Source: Argyresthia goedartella
Taxonomy: Eukaryota; Arthropoda; Insecta; Lepidoptera; Argyresthiidae
Reading direction: 5' to 3'
Length of the DNA stretch: 64,000 bases
NCBI GenBank assembly: GCA_949825045.1
Contig: OX463818.1
Span: forward strand, 35,108,906 to 35,172,905
Positions 20,915 through 32,530 of the stretch are shown here, in pieces. The number at the start of each line of letters is the position of its first letter. The stretch's first letter is position 1. The notes below the pieces were generated by a model. The model did no database searches. It was not told the origin of the DNA and saw nothing but the letters and a program-made list of their open reading frames with translations. A program made the translations under genes and the position numbers.

Positions 20915-20989
20915 TATTTTTAAAATTGTAAGACGGACCTGCGGATGAAATAAATTTTCTCAATAGTCCGGGAGGCCACTCGGCTATTT

Positions 20990-21187
20990 TGCGAGTTACT
21001 CGAGCGCGTTTTGTTATACGTACCAAGGCGGATAACGGGAAGATGTATGAAGTTGGCACGTCTGTATCAAGGACCATACAAGGTCATTGAGATCGTTGGG
21101 AGGTCTAATGTGCTGATTCGTCGTCTGAACTCACGGTCACGGGGCGTTATTGTTAACGCTTTGTGCTGCGTTGAGGGGTTCGTCTGA
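20990..21187 (+). pseudogene. Gypsy-2 integrase C-terminal remnant
   Basis: Translation gives KLARLYQGPYKVIEIVGRSN and then VLIRRLNSRSRGVIVNAL, the C-terminal fold of Gypsy integrases. The catalytic core between the zinc-binding domain (ending near 20914) and this remnant is missing; only about 75 unrecognised bases separate them. Confidence 0.7.
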
Positions 21188-21189
21188 TA

Positions 21190-22600
21190 TTAAATAATTA
21201 TACATTAGGACATTAAATAATTATAGGATTAGGATAGGAACATTAGGATATTAAATAATTATACATTAGGAGTATAATACAATTTTATCCCGGTTGATGG
21301 TTTGTGGTTTGTGTATGCGGTAGTGTTATGTATTGTTTATTAACCGGTGGTTCTTTTCATGTTGTTGCTGAACTATGATGTCTGATGAGGACCATACACC
21401 AAAGACCCAAGAAATATCTGTAACATACTAGATTTCCGTGGTAGATTACCTTTATATGAGAAACTTTTATAAACGACAGTTCGAATAATTGTTTGAACCG
21501 ATCGCCTGGTTTTATCTTTGAGAGCATTATGACGAGGCAATAGCTATTCGTCATAGGGTTCTGTTTTGGTTCCCGCGTTCTTAAAGTATAGAGTTGGGAT
21601 GATTTGGTAAGGGGAGACTATGGGTTGTATAACGAAGTTGGTAACGAAGGTTTCTCAATGAAAGTAATTTCTGATGTGGGATAACTCGGGTATTCGATAC
21701 ACATTCGAGATTCTTTGTAGTGTCTTTACTTGGGTAATTGGTTGCAACTCAGGGCGATTATCTTAAACTGTTAATAGTAAAAGATAGTTTACTGAATTCC
21801 AATGGATTAGTTGAGGTTTATGTACGTAGTAGTATCGGTTTTAAAGCTAGTTGATTTCATCGTATTATTGGAACGAATTTTAATGAACTCATTCTTAGGC
21901 TGTGGCTTAGTAATACGGTTCTATAGATTAATCCTGTTATATGGTTGACGTTTCCTATATTTGAAAATGATAATTTTTTTCTTTGATCTTTGCCTGCGTC
22001 AATTTTTGAAATATTTCCTTTCGGTGGAAAGAGTTTAGAAATGTGTTCACAATTGTCTATGCAAAGATCCGAGTTATTATTAATTTTAGGAACGGAGGTA
22101 TTATGGTTGTCTGATAAGTTTTTCGCTAGTTTTTATTGTCAGAAAGTTTGTCGAATGATAACTATTCGAGAAGCTAAATCTTAGCTAGATTCAGCTGTTT
22201 GCCTTCGTATTGTAATTGAGAGTTTTCTAGCGTTAGGTAGGTTAGTGTTAAGCCGCGAATAATTGTATGATGGGATCATAGGGTGTTATAATTTAAGTTT
22301 TTTAAGGTGCATAGCCTACACCTTAAGTGTAGTTTGGTTTTGTTATTTAATGTTTAATTGAGTAGGTTAAATGGGATGGTTGGACAGATAAGGATTAGGG
22401 TACTTGATGTTATTGAAATTTATGCTTGCGGCATATTTACTGTCTTTTAGATTTCATGCATAGCAAACTAACTTAAAGTTAACATTTAATGTTTTTTAGA
22501 TTTTAGACTTTGAGATAGGGTTGAAATTTTAGATTTTAGACTTTGAGTTAGGGTTGCCACTTTGAAAAAAAAAAAAAACCGTAGGATTTTTTTTTTGAAG
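21190..22600. other. Gypsy-2 3' non-coding region
   Basis: About 1.4 kb between pol and the 3' LTR with no sustained frame. It holds small direct repeats (aggacattaaataattatac-type words at 21207-21270, and ttagattttagactttgag twice near 22497-22545). It could be a decayed env-like or host-derived segment, but no protein resemblance was seen. Confidence 0.5.
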
Positions 22601-22610
22601 GGGGAATGAT

Positions 22611-22928
22611 TGTAAGGTAGGTTGTATATTGTATGCACCGTTACTTATTTTGTAATTTTAAAAAGAAAGAGGATTAGATGTGGAAGTCAATGTGACACAC
22701 TTCACCGTAGGCTTCGGCCAGTGATTGAGCTAAATTATAGTGAGGATTAGAGTAATGGCTCGAGCCAGTTGTGGATCCCTTTTATAAAAAGTGTAAAATA
22801 AACTAAAGCAATAAAAACCTATCAGTTATAACCAAAGTCTTTATAATATATCCCACACAGGGCTAGCAAATAGATAGTGCTAAATAGATAGTGCTCAGGA
22901 GTACGACATTGGTGCTAGGAGCACTACA
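22611..22928 (+). repeat. Gypsy-2 3' LTR
   Basis: Begins tgtaaggtaggttgtatatt and ends gagcactaca, preceded by the purine tract. It contains an extra block absent from the 5' LTR (ctaaagcaataaaaacctat and a tandem aatagatagtgct). Confidence 0.85.
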
Positions 22929-22971
22929 ATACTATGACGATAAATGACAATATTACAACTGTGACGAACAT

Positions 22972-23059
22972 TTCATCGACAGTGCCTTTCATATCACTAG
23001 TATAACCTATAAATGGATTTGTAGGTTATACTTGTGATGTGAAAAGCATTGTCGATGAA
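22972..23059. repeat. 88-bp near-perfect inverted repeat
   Basis: The left arm starts ttcatcgacagtgcctttca and the right arm is the inverse complement of ttcatcgacaatgcttttca. About 40 bp pair per side, with very few mismatches and a short centre. It lies 40 bp right of Gypsy-2 and is non-coding. It could be a tiny palindromic element or a hairpin. Confidence 0.8.
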
Positions 23060-23756
23060 TTTTTATATAATTTTAGTGCCTAGTTTTGACCTAAACCCAA
23101 TGTTTACGGCAATCTTGCATAATGAACCGTCAGGGAAGTTTATTTTCATTGATATTTTAACATTTCACTTTTCTTTTACACGAGAAAATATAGGTTTTAG
23201 GTACTCACATATGGAAGCTCAAATTTTTTTCGCACGCGATCGGCACCCACGCACTGTACACGACATTGTCCATTTATTAAAGATTTTCCAACAATTGGTT
23301 GTTTTTTCACCAAAAGGTTTATAACAGATTTATCAATTTAATTCGTCTGACCGGCTGCAGAGATCTGACTACGATCTGACTCAAATGGCGACCCGTCAAA
23401 ATTTGAAAAGATACCAAGTCCTGACACTTTGTAAGCTACGGTACCATCCCAATTTGATGGTTATTTAGCATATAAAAATTTAAAAACAACTTTGACTATT
23501 GGGTAGTACGCTGTCACGTGATCATTATTTCTTCTATTGGTTTATTTGTTCTGAGGGCCCTACGTTGCCCGCATACGTACTTTGAAGCTCGCGCAAACCA
23601 ACTGTATTGAAGTCGGTTTTCTGCGCCTGGGCCTTGCTAACTGGTGGGCCTTATTGTACGAGTGTACCTTAATCAATAACAAAGTTCAATAAACAAGCCG
23701 GGTCACAGGAAAAGTTATCAATTGAACTAACACAAGATAGTAAAGTACGTCTGGAA
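23060..23756. other. No gene recognised
   Basis: Mixed DNA between the palindrome and a LINE tail. A 91-codon frame at 23049-23324 overlaps the palindrome and shows no family resemblance. Confidence 0.4.
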
Positions 23757-24692
23757 TTCAAAAAATCAAAATTCAAAAAGATTCATGATTAATTCATAAG
23801 AAACATATAGGTTACATATGGAGAATGACAAATCTTAAACTAACACCATAAGATATAGGGAAATATAGAACTCAATTTGAATTCCGTCACCTCAATGTTT
23901 TAGATGCTGGAGGCAAAGAGGCGACTAGAAACCTCCAGCTTTATACGTTATTTTTTATAGAATTGGAGCAAACACCTTCCCAAGCTTACTTGTCTTCCAC
24001 ATAATCTGATATTTTGTAGTAAGCCTTTTTACATAAGTGATTTTTAACAACATAAAAGCGAAAACATTGCCCTTTAAAAGATACATTAACCTTATGGAGC
24101 CTAGTAGTAGGTATAGCTAGTTTATTCCTATTTCTAGTGTTGACATTGTGCCTGTCGCTATTCTTAGGAAATTTATCAATATTTTTATGGTCGTACATTA
24201 GGTTTTCATAAATATACTGACACGGCGCTGTCACAATGTTAATTTCCTTAAATTTACAACGCAGTGACCCTCTGGGACCCACATTGTAGATTGCACGAAC
24301 AGGCCTCTTTTGCAGCACAAATATTATGTTAATGTCTGGAGCGTAATGCTATGGAAGTAGCTGAAGTAAACTAGTCTAGCTGTTTCCACGTCCGTAAGAA
24401 GACGCATTTTTTTGACAGCATAAACTGCGGAACTGAGTTTTTTCGGTAGCTTATCTATGTGTGGGTCCCATTGAAACTTATTATCTAAGGTGATTCCTAG
24501 GAATACAAGCTATCTACAGTTTCTAAATTTTCGCCTTTAACATTAACATTAGCCGAGACTTGTTTAACATTGGGGAGTATAAACCGAATACATTTAGTTT
24601 TGTTATTGTTCAGTAAAAGATTATTGGCACTAAACCAATTGACTACCTTTGAGATTGCATTATTCACATCGTCAAAGTTTAAACTGCGTTGT
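23757..24692 (-). mobile_element. LINE-a 3' fragment, minus strand
   Basis: The inverse complement matches 15630-16620. It contains RT C-terminal segments (SLNFDDVNNAISKVVNWFSA, AVRAIYNVGPRGSLRCKFKE), the 3' stem-loop (23906-23939) and the ttttgaatt tail. Relative to the plus copy it has a small deletion around 24065 (the IPTEL region) and another near 24510. The 5' truncation at about 24692 abuts the BEL LTR region, so either element may have inserted beside the other. Confidence 0.85.
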
Positions 24693-24699
24693 TTAATAT

Positions 24700-25217
24700 T
24701 TATGCTTCGGAACGCACCTCCTTTTGTTGCGCGACTCGGAACGGAAACGGAACTAGCAGCTGTCACTTGTATAGAAACGAGATGACGAGTTAGAGGTTAC
24801 TTTCTTGACGTGGAAAAAATGTCGGCACATGGCGTTCGGGCCTTGGCTGTATTTCAGTAGTAATAATTGTCTAACACAGGTGTCGGGCCTGGTCGGAGTG
24901 TTAATTATAATAAGCACGGAACAATCGTCGGGAATAAGTAGATTCACGTCATCGGAGTGAGTGCTTCGTGTTGTGAAGCTTGAAGTGGTTTGGTCCCCAA
25001 TTCGTCGCGTTCGGCAGCGACGGCGACAGCACCGGGCTACGACGAGAGTAAGATTCGACTCCTCTCCCCCCACCACTTGTGCTCCTTATCCCGTATTCCT
25101 GCCTCGAATTGAGCTTTCGAATTCCGGTCTACGGCGTCAAATACCACGTGTGATACTCCTGGTGAAAACCACCCTACCAGATTCCACGCCCGTTCGGTTA
25201 AGGCGTGGAATTAATCA
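24700..25217 (+). repeat. BEL/Pao 5' LTR (left edge approximate)
   Basis: Placed by position. It lies between the LINE fragment (ending at 24692) and a BEL-type primer-binding sequence, tggtagcaggcgcgg (25221-25235). The right edge fits ...ttaatca at 25217. The left edge is not defined because the matching 3' LTR is not in this window. The 127-codon frame at 24961-25344 inside it is considered spurious. Confidence 0.5.
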
Positions 25218-25220
25218 TTT

Positions 25221-25895
25221 TGGTAGCAGGCGCGGTTTCCTAGTGGGAAATCGATTCACGGACGGTTGTAGGGTTGTTTTTTTGCCACATTGTAGTTGGG
25301 AGAAAAGGGTATCTCAGATTGGTCGGCAATCAGTTTGTGAGTGAGTTTTGTGGTCGGTATACCAGAAGTAAATTTCATTTTCGGTTAGTGAAAGTATAAT
25401 TGACGATTTAGTTAACAATTATTATAAATTTGTAGTCGGAAACTACTCGGTGTGCATAAGAAACAGTCATTCGGTCGGACTATAGTATTGCAGTCGGGTT
25501 CCATAGCATTGCAGTGTTATTTCGGATTACAGAGCAGGGTCAGGCTACTTAAGGGGTATTAAGCTGATTTTGCTGACCTCAGTAGAAGTGTGGGTCATAT
25601 CGGAGGGGCCACTTCTAGAAGGTTCACAGCTACCTTCATTATATTAAAAATAGCCTTTTTTCTTATAATAAATTTTTGTGTGTTATTTTTTATTGTGCCT
25701 TATGGTGGCATTTTCTAATTGATTTAGAGTGTATAGTTATAAAGTGTATGTCCACAGGGCGACCATATTAAATATTGTTTAGGATTTAATTGTTTTTAGT
25801 GGTTGCCTTAGTTTTGACAACTTAGTTTTAATTTCTGTGCCCAGCGCTGACGGGCAAGTGCTGGTCTCTGGCTATACTTAATTAAATCGGTAAAC
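25221..25895 (+). promoter_or_regulatory. BEL primer-binding site and leader
   Basis: tggtagcaggcgcgg (25221-25235) resembles the tRNA primer-binding sites of BEL/Pao elements. The following 660 bp is an untranslated leader with no sustained frame before the gag ATG. Confidence 0.6.
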
Positions 25896-27182
25896 ATGGC
25901 ACCTTCGCCCTTGACGGTACTGCGACATGGTGTCCGGGAGGAAATGAGATGGCTCGCCCATACTCATAAGTATGTGGAGCGACCTGACATGGACGATGTC
26001 CTGCTCAAGCGTGTGGAGGACGCAATGACACGCGTCGGGAAGGTGTGTCGGCTGGCTGCGGAGGCTGAAGCTCTCGGGCTTACGGATGAAGCCTCGGTGG
26101 CTGCAGTGAAACAGCTCTGCGCGGATGCTGACCAAGCGATGGAATGCTTGGGCGACATCGAGCGTCGCGCGGAGAAAGTTAAGCGGTCGCGAAGGAGTGA
26201 ACGTGGGGAGGGTAACGGAGACCCACCCCCGAAGGGTGTTGTTGGACGGCTGCCACACCTGGAGATTCCGGCCTTCAGTGGGGCAATTGATGAGTGGCCG
26301 GCATTCATTAATTTATTTGATAGTTTGGTCCACGGTCGGGACGACCTGGACAACGCCTACAAGTTGGCCCAACTATTGATGGCTCTGCGGGGTGAACCGA
26401 AGGAGTTGGTCGGTCACCTAACGGTCACGGCGGGCAATTATGAGATAGCCAGGTCCATATTGTTTGACCGCTACCAACACAAACGGCGGTTGGTTGATGC
26501 GCAGCTGGGGAAGCTGTTTAGCATCCCTAAAGTAACCCGGGATGTTGACATCCGAGTACAGGTGCTCAACCCTGTGCTGGTGGCCACTAAGGCCCTTCAG
26601 AACCTTGGTCTTCCGGTAGACCAATGGTCATATATTGTTCTTTATATGGTTTTGTCACGGTTGCCTGCAGCTCTTCAAAGTCGGTTTGAACAGCTGCATG
26701 GGGGCAGTAGCACGGAACTGCCCACGCTCGTCCAATTGACGGATTTTTTGGAGGGTGAATGCAGGCGATGTGACACACTGGATACGGAGGCCAGTGTGCA
26801 GCGCCAACCCGCGCGGATGCGGGAGGGGCCGCGCCCCCCGCCCCCACGGGGGGGTGGGCGGTCGAAACAATTTGGCGTTTTGAATGCCGCGCCGTCGCGT
26901 GACGGCTGTGTGCACTGCGACAGTGCCGGTCATGAGGTGACCAGTTGCGCCAACTTTAAGGCGCTCGGGGTAGCTGCCCGCAGGAAGTTAGTCTTCCGCC
27001 ACCGATTGTGTTTCGGTTGTTTGGGGCCGCACCCGCTGAGCGAGTGCTCGCGCGCGTTCCCCTGTGAGTGCTGTGGTGGCAAGCACCACATCGTGTTGTG
27101 CCTGAATCGGTCAGGCCCTTCGGACGGTCACCAGGGCCGGACCCAGTCCCCCTCCGGGCAACGGGAGTCGCCAACGGGGTGA
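25896..27182 (+). CDS. BEL/Pao Gag
   Basis: A 428-codon frame from an ATG preceded by taaac. The Pao-type Gag (DUF1759-like) region reads EIPAFSGAIDEWPAFINLFD then NAYKLAQLLMALRGEPKELV and SILFDRYQHKRRLVDAQLGK. C-terminal zinc-knuckle-like Cys/His clusters follow: CVHCDSAGHEVTSC, CFGCLGPHPLSEC and CECCGGKHHIVLC. Gag assembles the cytoplasmic particle. BEL elements normally continue into Pol in one frame; here a stop at 27180-27182 and frame changes (27183-27660) intervene, so Gag is open but the polyprotein is broken. Confidence 0.85.
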   Translation: MAPSPLTVLRHGVREEMRWLAHTHKYVERPDMDDVLLKRVEDAMTRVGKVCRLAAEAEALGLTDEASVAAVKQLCADADQAMECLGDIERRAEKVKRSRRSERGEGNGDPPPKGVVGRLPHLEIPAFSGAIDEWPAFINLFDSLVHGRDDLDNAYKLAQLLMALRGEPKELVGHLTVTAGNYEIARSILFDRYQHKRRLVDAQLGKLFSIPKVTRDVDIRVQVLNPVLVATKALQNLGLPVDQWSYIVLYMVLSRLPAALQSRFEQLHGGSSTELPTLVQLTDFLEGECRRCDTLDTEASVQRQPARMREGPRPPPPRGGGRSKQFGVLNAAPSRDGCVHCDSAGHEVTSCANFKALGVAARRKLVFRHRLCFGCLGPHPLSECSRAFPCECCGGKHHIVLCLNRSGPSDGHQGRTQSPSGQRESPTG

Positions 27183-27330
27183 CTGGGGTACCCGCGGACG
27201 GGACCCCCCCCGAGGGGAAGGGGGCAGCGCGGGGGGTAACAGGCGGGACAGCCGGGGTTCGGTCGCCGCTGTCCAGGGTCAGCGAGGACGTCGGGCCGCT
27301 GGCTCACCGCGTGTTACGGGCGGGTGTCAG

Positions 27331-30045
27331 ATGGCACCTATGAGTGGCGCGAAGGCTGGGAGCCCACCACCTTCTGCGCCACCCTGCCCGTCGCTCTGGG
27401 AGGCGAACAGTCGGATGTCGCCCCCATTCCTAGAGCGCCCCAGGTTGGATCCGCTCTCCCCCATCCATCCACGGTGGCCACCGGGCACACCGTACACCGT
27501 CCGGTATGGTCGGATACCGGGACAGCGAGGGGCCTATTATGCGGGTTGGGACCCCTTGATGCACATACGGTCTGATATGCCGGTTGCATATCAGCAGCCG
27601 AGTTACTCCAAGGCCGACGGAGGTCTGAGCGGGTTCGGATCCCGCGGAGGTTCCCGCTAGGGACACGCCGCCCACTTACAGGGTGCCGCCACTCCACAGA
27701 CGGTCATGCTCCCCACCGCCTCTGTGATAGCGTGGAGTTCGGACGGCAAATCTTGTGTGGCACGAGCACTATTGGACTCGGGGGCCCAGGGGTGCTTAGT
27801 CTCGTGCAACCTTGTAAGACGGTTGGGCATTTCGGTAAGGGAGTATCCACATTCCATTCGGGGAATTGGGAACACGGAAGTCGGTTCCGTTAAGGGAGTA
27901 TGTCGGATTACTCTCTCGTCACGGGTGGATTCATCGGTGAATCTGACGGTCACGGCGTTAGTCATGCCTAATGTGATGGGCTCACACCCTCACGTACGGT
28001 TGTCGCCCTCGGTGCGACAGTTGGTCGCTGGGTTGTCACTGGCTGACCCGGAGTTCGATATTCCGGGCCCAGTAGACATTTTATTGGGTGTCGATGCCTT
28101 GGGATACCTGTTAGTGCCAGGTGTCCACGTGTTGCAGGCGACTGGTCTGGTTTCGGTCAACACCAGACTGGGCCATGCGGTAATGGGTCCGGTCATGCCG
28201 GCTGCCCCACGCCTAGCGATTCGTAGTCCCTTATTCGGTTCTGTACTCTCGGAGGTGATACAGAAGTTTTGGGAGGTGAAGGAACCACCTACGGTCCGCC
28301 GGTTGGACCCGGTTGAAGAAGAGTGTGAACAGTTTTATCGGAACAATACTGGTCGCCTTCGGTCAGGTCGATTTCTCACACGTCTTCCATTCCGGAGTGA
28401 TCGCCCACCGCTGGGCAGTTCACACCATGCAGCCGAGACGCGGCTTCTGTCGATGGAACGACGCATGAAGCGTGACGGGATTTTCCGGCAGAAGTACGTC
28501 GACTTCATGCGGGAATACGAGTCGCTCGGCCACATGTCGGTTTCGGGTATCGACTGGAAGCGTGAAGACCACTGCTTCCTGCCCCATCACGCGGTCTTGA
28601 GGACCCCGGAGGGCAAAATACGGGTAGTGTTCGATGGATCGGCATCAACATCTAACGGCATGAACCTGAACCAGTGTTTGCATTCAGGGCCGAAGTTGAA
28701 CCATGACATCGCGGATGTTATCACACGGTTCCGTCGACACAATGTTGTGTTTGTAGCTGACATCCGGATGATGTTTAGACAGACGGTCATTCACCCTGAC
28801 GATATCATAGACGGTATCAGCTGATATTGTGGCGAGGGAGCCCAGATCAGCCCATCAAGGTGTACAAGCTGAACACCAACACGTACGGGATACGGTTAAG
28901 TCCTTATTTGGCGATTCGCACTCTGCGGGAGTAAGCGGATCGAGAACGGTTAAATTTCCCTAGAGGAGCAGCAATCCTGGAGCAGGATCTCTACGTGGAC
29001 GATATCTGTACCGGTGCAGATTCCGTAGAGGAGGCGCTCGCTCGTCGGGACGAGCTAGTTGAGCTCCTACGGGGTGGAGGTTACGAGCTCCGGAAATGGA
29101 TGTCGAACTCTCCAGAGTTACTGTCTGGTCTTCCGGATGACTACCAGCAGGATCCCCACATTTTTGAAAACTTGGAAAATCCAAATATGTTGTCGGTATT
29201 AGGCGTCCAGTATCAGCCGGTGTCGGACATGTTTTCGTATCGGGTCGAGTTGGACTCCCCGAAGGTCTGGACGAAACGGAACGTCCTTTCAACGGTGGCT
29301 AGGACATTTGATCCAAACGGGTGGATCACCCCGGTAACATTTCAGCTCAAGTGTTTTATGCAGCAATTGTGGTCTGCTGAGCTGAAATGGGACGACCCGA
29401 TCGGCGGGTCATTGAGCTCAGAGTGGGACTCGTTCTTTTCGACCCTCCCTGGCATCAATCGGATTTCACTGCCACGGAGGTTGGTCCCCACCAAACGATA
29501 CACCGCCACCCTGCATGGGTTTTGCGATGCCTCGGAGAAGGGCTACGGAGCTGCGGTGTACGGTCGACTCCTCGGGGGAGGTTGATGTGCGGTTGGTCAT
29601 GGCCAAGAGCAAGGTTGCGCCGTTGCGCACTCGCCTGACCATTCCCAATTTAGAGCTTTCAGGAGCGGCTCTCCTGACTCGTCTGCTCAACCACACGATG
29701 ACGATTCTTCGTGGGTCAATAGCGTTAGAAGATACGGTCTACGCTTGGACGGACAGCCAGATCGTGTTATGCTGGCTGAAGGCTTCAGTTCACAAGCTGG
29801 AGATTTTTGTGGCGAATCGGGTTTCGCAGATTTTGAATTCGGAGGTTCCCTTAATCTGGAGACATGTTCCAGGGGAAATGAACCCAGCTGGTTGGACATC
29901 CCTTGTGGTGGGGTCCAAAATGGTTGACTCAAGCCGAATCGGATTGGCCAATGAGTCCACGCGTTACCTCTGCGAACGGCGCCTTGACAGTCGGTGTCTG
30001 TACGACGCAACCAGAGCCGGAAGAGGAGTTCAGCCTGCTGGAACG
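27331..30045 (+). pseudogene. BEL/Pao Pol (protease, RT, RNase H), broken by stops and the hAT
   Basis: A Pro-rich linker (27331-27660) ends in a stop. Then 27706-28824 encodes protease (ARALLDSGAQGCLVSCNLVR) and the RT start (PEGKIRVVFDGSASTSNGMN, VVFVADIRMMFRQTVIHPDD) to a premature stop at 28822-28824. After further shifts, 28986-29585 encodes DLYVDDICTGADSVEEAL (intact YVDD, 28992-29003) and ATLHGFCDASEKGYGAAVYG. From 29580, in another frame, come ELSGAALLTRLLNH and VYAWTDSQIVLCWLK. The last piece (SLLER) ends at the hAT target duplication at 30038-30045 and the same frame resumes at 39705. At least four disruptions; integrase is absent. Confidence 0.85.
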
Positions 30046-30200
30046 CAGTGGCGTAGCGTGCCTTGTCGGGGCCCCGTATAAAATTTTTTTTGGAGGCCCT
30101 TATATGGAGGTAAAGATTTTTCACAAAAGAAAAAAAATATTGTGAGAAGTAATATTTATTTATCACATAATTTACCCATTTTACAAATAAAAATCGAATT

Positions 30201-32530
30201 TTAAATATTCACTCTCCTTGCCTTTTTATCGGCAAACTGATTTATTAAATCATTTATGGCTGATGATGATTTTAGTTTTTCTAAAGTTTCTGCCTCTATG
30301 GACAATAGTGAGATGTCTGACAGCCGTTCTTGTCCCATCGAAGTTCTTAAGTAATTTTTTATTAGTTTTAATTTTGAAAAACTTCTTTCTGCCGTTGCGG
30401 TTGTAACTGGAAGGGTCAAGAATAAAAAGCATGCTGTGATTACCTCGGGAAAACTGGATGCAAGACTATTGAATTTTACTAGCAATAATTCAATGAGTTC
30501 TTTAATGGAATATTTTTTTTTAATTTCAGAATTTAAGCATGTTTTTAGAGCCTTTAATTGGTCACAAAGATTAAGTGAGATATCTTTACTGTATTTAGCA
30601 GACAGTTTTCCGGAAGCGTTTAATATCTCTTCGCTTGAAGAAGATAGGAGTTTCTCCGGTTGTAATATTTCGAATATACTACTCAGGTTGCAAAGGCTCT
30701 GAAATCTTTCTTTAGTTTGAGAAATTAATATATCTAAACAGCAATAGTATACATTGACTTTGAAATAGGATTCCGGGTCGGAAATTCTCTCATCTTGTGA
30801 TAACTCATCAAAAAAACGCTTCGTTATCTTTCGCCTACTGTTTTTAAAAACAGTTGTTACCCCCCACTTTTTTGCTAAATCTTTGGATTCATTTAGCAAA
30901 CTATTAAATGAATTCTGATTTCTTAATTGGCACAGTCTATTTAAAAGATTACTTAATAAAATACTAGATTTTTGTAAGTCATTATTTTCATGCTGTAGAG
31001 CTTTAGAAACAGGATTAATAATTTCAAATAGTGAAGAAAAAAATGTAACGAGCACTAAGAAATCAAAACTCTCTAAAATATTAATTATACTTTTACATTC
31101 TTCACGTTCATCTTTTTTATTTGAAATTAAATTTAGTTGGTACAAAGTTTTCATGATTAGTAAAAAAAATTCTTTACTGCTAATAAAGCGTCGTTCCTAG
31201 AAGACCATCTGGTAGGACATACCTTTTTAAGGGTAATCAAATATTTTTCAGATGAATCGTCACTTAGCATAGCCCAGCGTTTTATACTATTGCCAAAACA
31301 AGTATATATTTTTTCTAAATTATCGAAAAAAGTCGATACTTCACGAACATGTCTCGCAGCATCGTTCAAAACCAAGTTTAAAGCGTGCGCAGCACAATAA
31401 CATAATCGGCATTTGGAGCATGCTCTTTTATTAGGGTTTGTAATCCTCAATACACACTCTACATTTAGTCAAATCAATTCCATATTCTTTAGTCAAATTT
31501 AAAATGACAGTTTTCAGACCTGCAGCACTGCAATCGGTTACTGCTATGAATCCTAAAAAGGACTCACAGATTTTTATTTCTTTAGGCACATTATCATCAT
31601 TTTCTGTAACCGAGATATATCGAAAAACTACAGATAGTTGGTCAATTTTTGACAAGTCTTGTGTTGTATCCAGAATTATTGTCAGAAATGGAGCTTTTTT
31701 AATTTCTGAGATAATACTGTTCCTAACGTTAGTACCAAGCAAACTAATAATTTCGTTTTGAATCGTAGGGCTTAAATAATTAATTTCACCTTTCGGTTTT
31801 AGAAAAAGTTCTTTTAAAGTTGCATCATAGTTAGATAGCAGACGTGAAATTGCCATAAAATTGCCAGAATCAGAATCATGCCCCCTCAAAGGTAGATTAC
31901 AAGATACTAAAGTAATTATAACATTAATTATACGATGCAGTACATCTCTCCAGAATGTAATTTTACTATCGATTTCACTTTTCAATAGAGTATCGATGGT
32001 ATTTCCTTGCAACCAATTATTATAAGAGAGTGAGGCACTAATATGCTGCTGTGACTTTTCATGGTCAAGAATAGTTTGTGTGAAATTGCTTCTAACCGAA
32101 ACACCGTTAACCCAAGCAGAGGAGTACGATTTGTTTTGACGATCTGCTAATAACCAACAGAAGTGACAGTACGGTTTGTTTAAAACGTTAGAATAACATA
32201 ACCATGGTCTTATAATTTTTATGCCTGCCTGATTGAAATATGAATAATAATAAGCTGAAAAAGGTCGGTTATTTTCTGAAACTTTTGGAAATGGTCCTTG
32301 TGGTTTAAATGGACCTAATTTAAAAATTCTTTTTCGTTCGCATTCAGTTAAATTGTCACCAAAATTTCCTCTATCTGATGAAATTATATTACAATCTGCA
32401 TTATCTGCAGATATATCAGAATCGTTGACTTGGGGTTCCTCGATTTCTGGATGGACATCCGATAAAGTATATGCTTGGCTTTCTTCTATTTCCGGGTGGA
32501 TATGTGACGAAGAACATGCTTCAGAAGAAT
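30201..32530 (-). pseudogene. hAT (ZMYM1-like) transposase, main exon, disrupted
   Basis: After a ttttag acceptor (32531-32533) the frame opens DSSEACSSSHIHPEIEESQA. A TTF-type zinc finger follows (PWLCYSNVLNKPYCHFCWLL, HEKSQQHIS). First catalytic region: FLTIILDTTQDLSKIDQLSV. The expected GQGYDGA block with the second catalytic Asp is missing at about 31455, apparently a small deletion, and the frame shifts there. A second shift lies near 31415 (CAAHALNLV follows) and another near 31160 in a T-run. The C-terminal dimerisation region is kept: TTATAERSFSKLKLIKNYLR then SDISLLSIEAE. The stop is at 30201. The transposase would cut and paste the element; this copy cannot. Confidence 0.85.

Larger units (their letters stand above)
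17108..22928 (+). mobile_element. Gypsy-2 LTR retrotransposon, degenerate, 5.8 kb
   Basis: It is bounded by related LTRs (17108-17428 and 22611-22928) and flanked by atac (17104-17107 and 22929-22932), a 4-bp duplication. The internal region has gag, a protease-RT-RNase H frame, and only the two ends of integrase. A 1.4-kb non-coding stretch precedes a polypurine tract (gaagggggaatgat, ending at 22610). LTR divergence, an integrase-core deletion and an RT active-site change mark it as old and non-autonomous. Confidence 0.9.

Noticed and set aside
24961..25344. 127-codon Arg-rich frame
   Set aside because: It lies across the BEL LTR, primer-binding site and leader; chance frame in GC-rich DNA.
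26587..27697. Several minus-strand frames of 70-120 codons
   Set aside because: They are antisense shadows of BEL gag and linker in GC-rich sequence.
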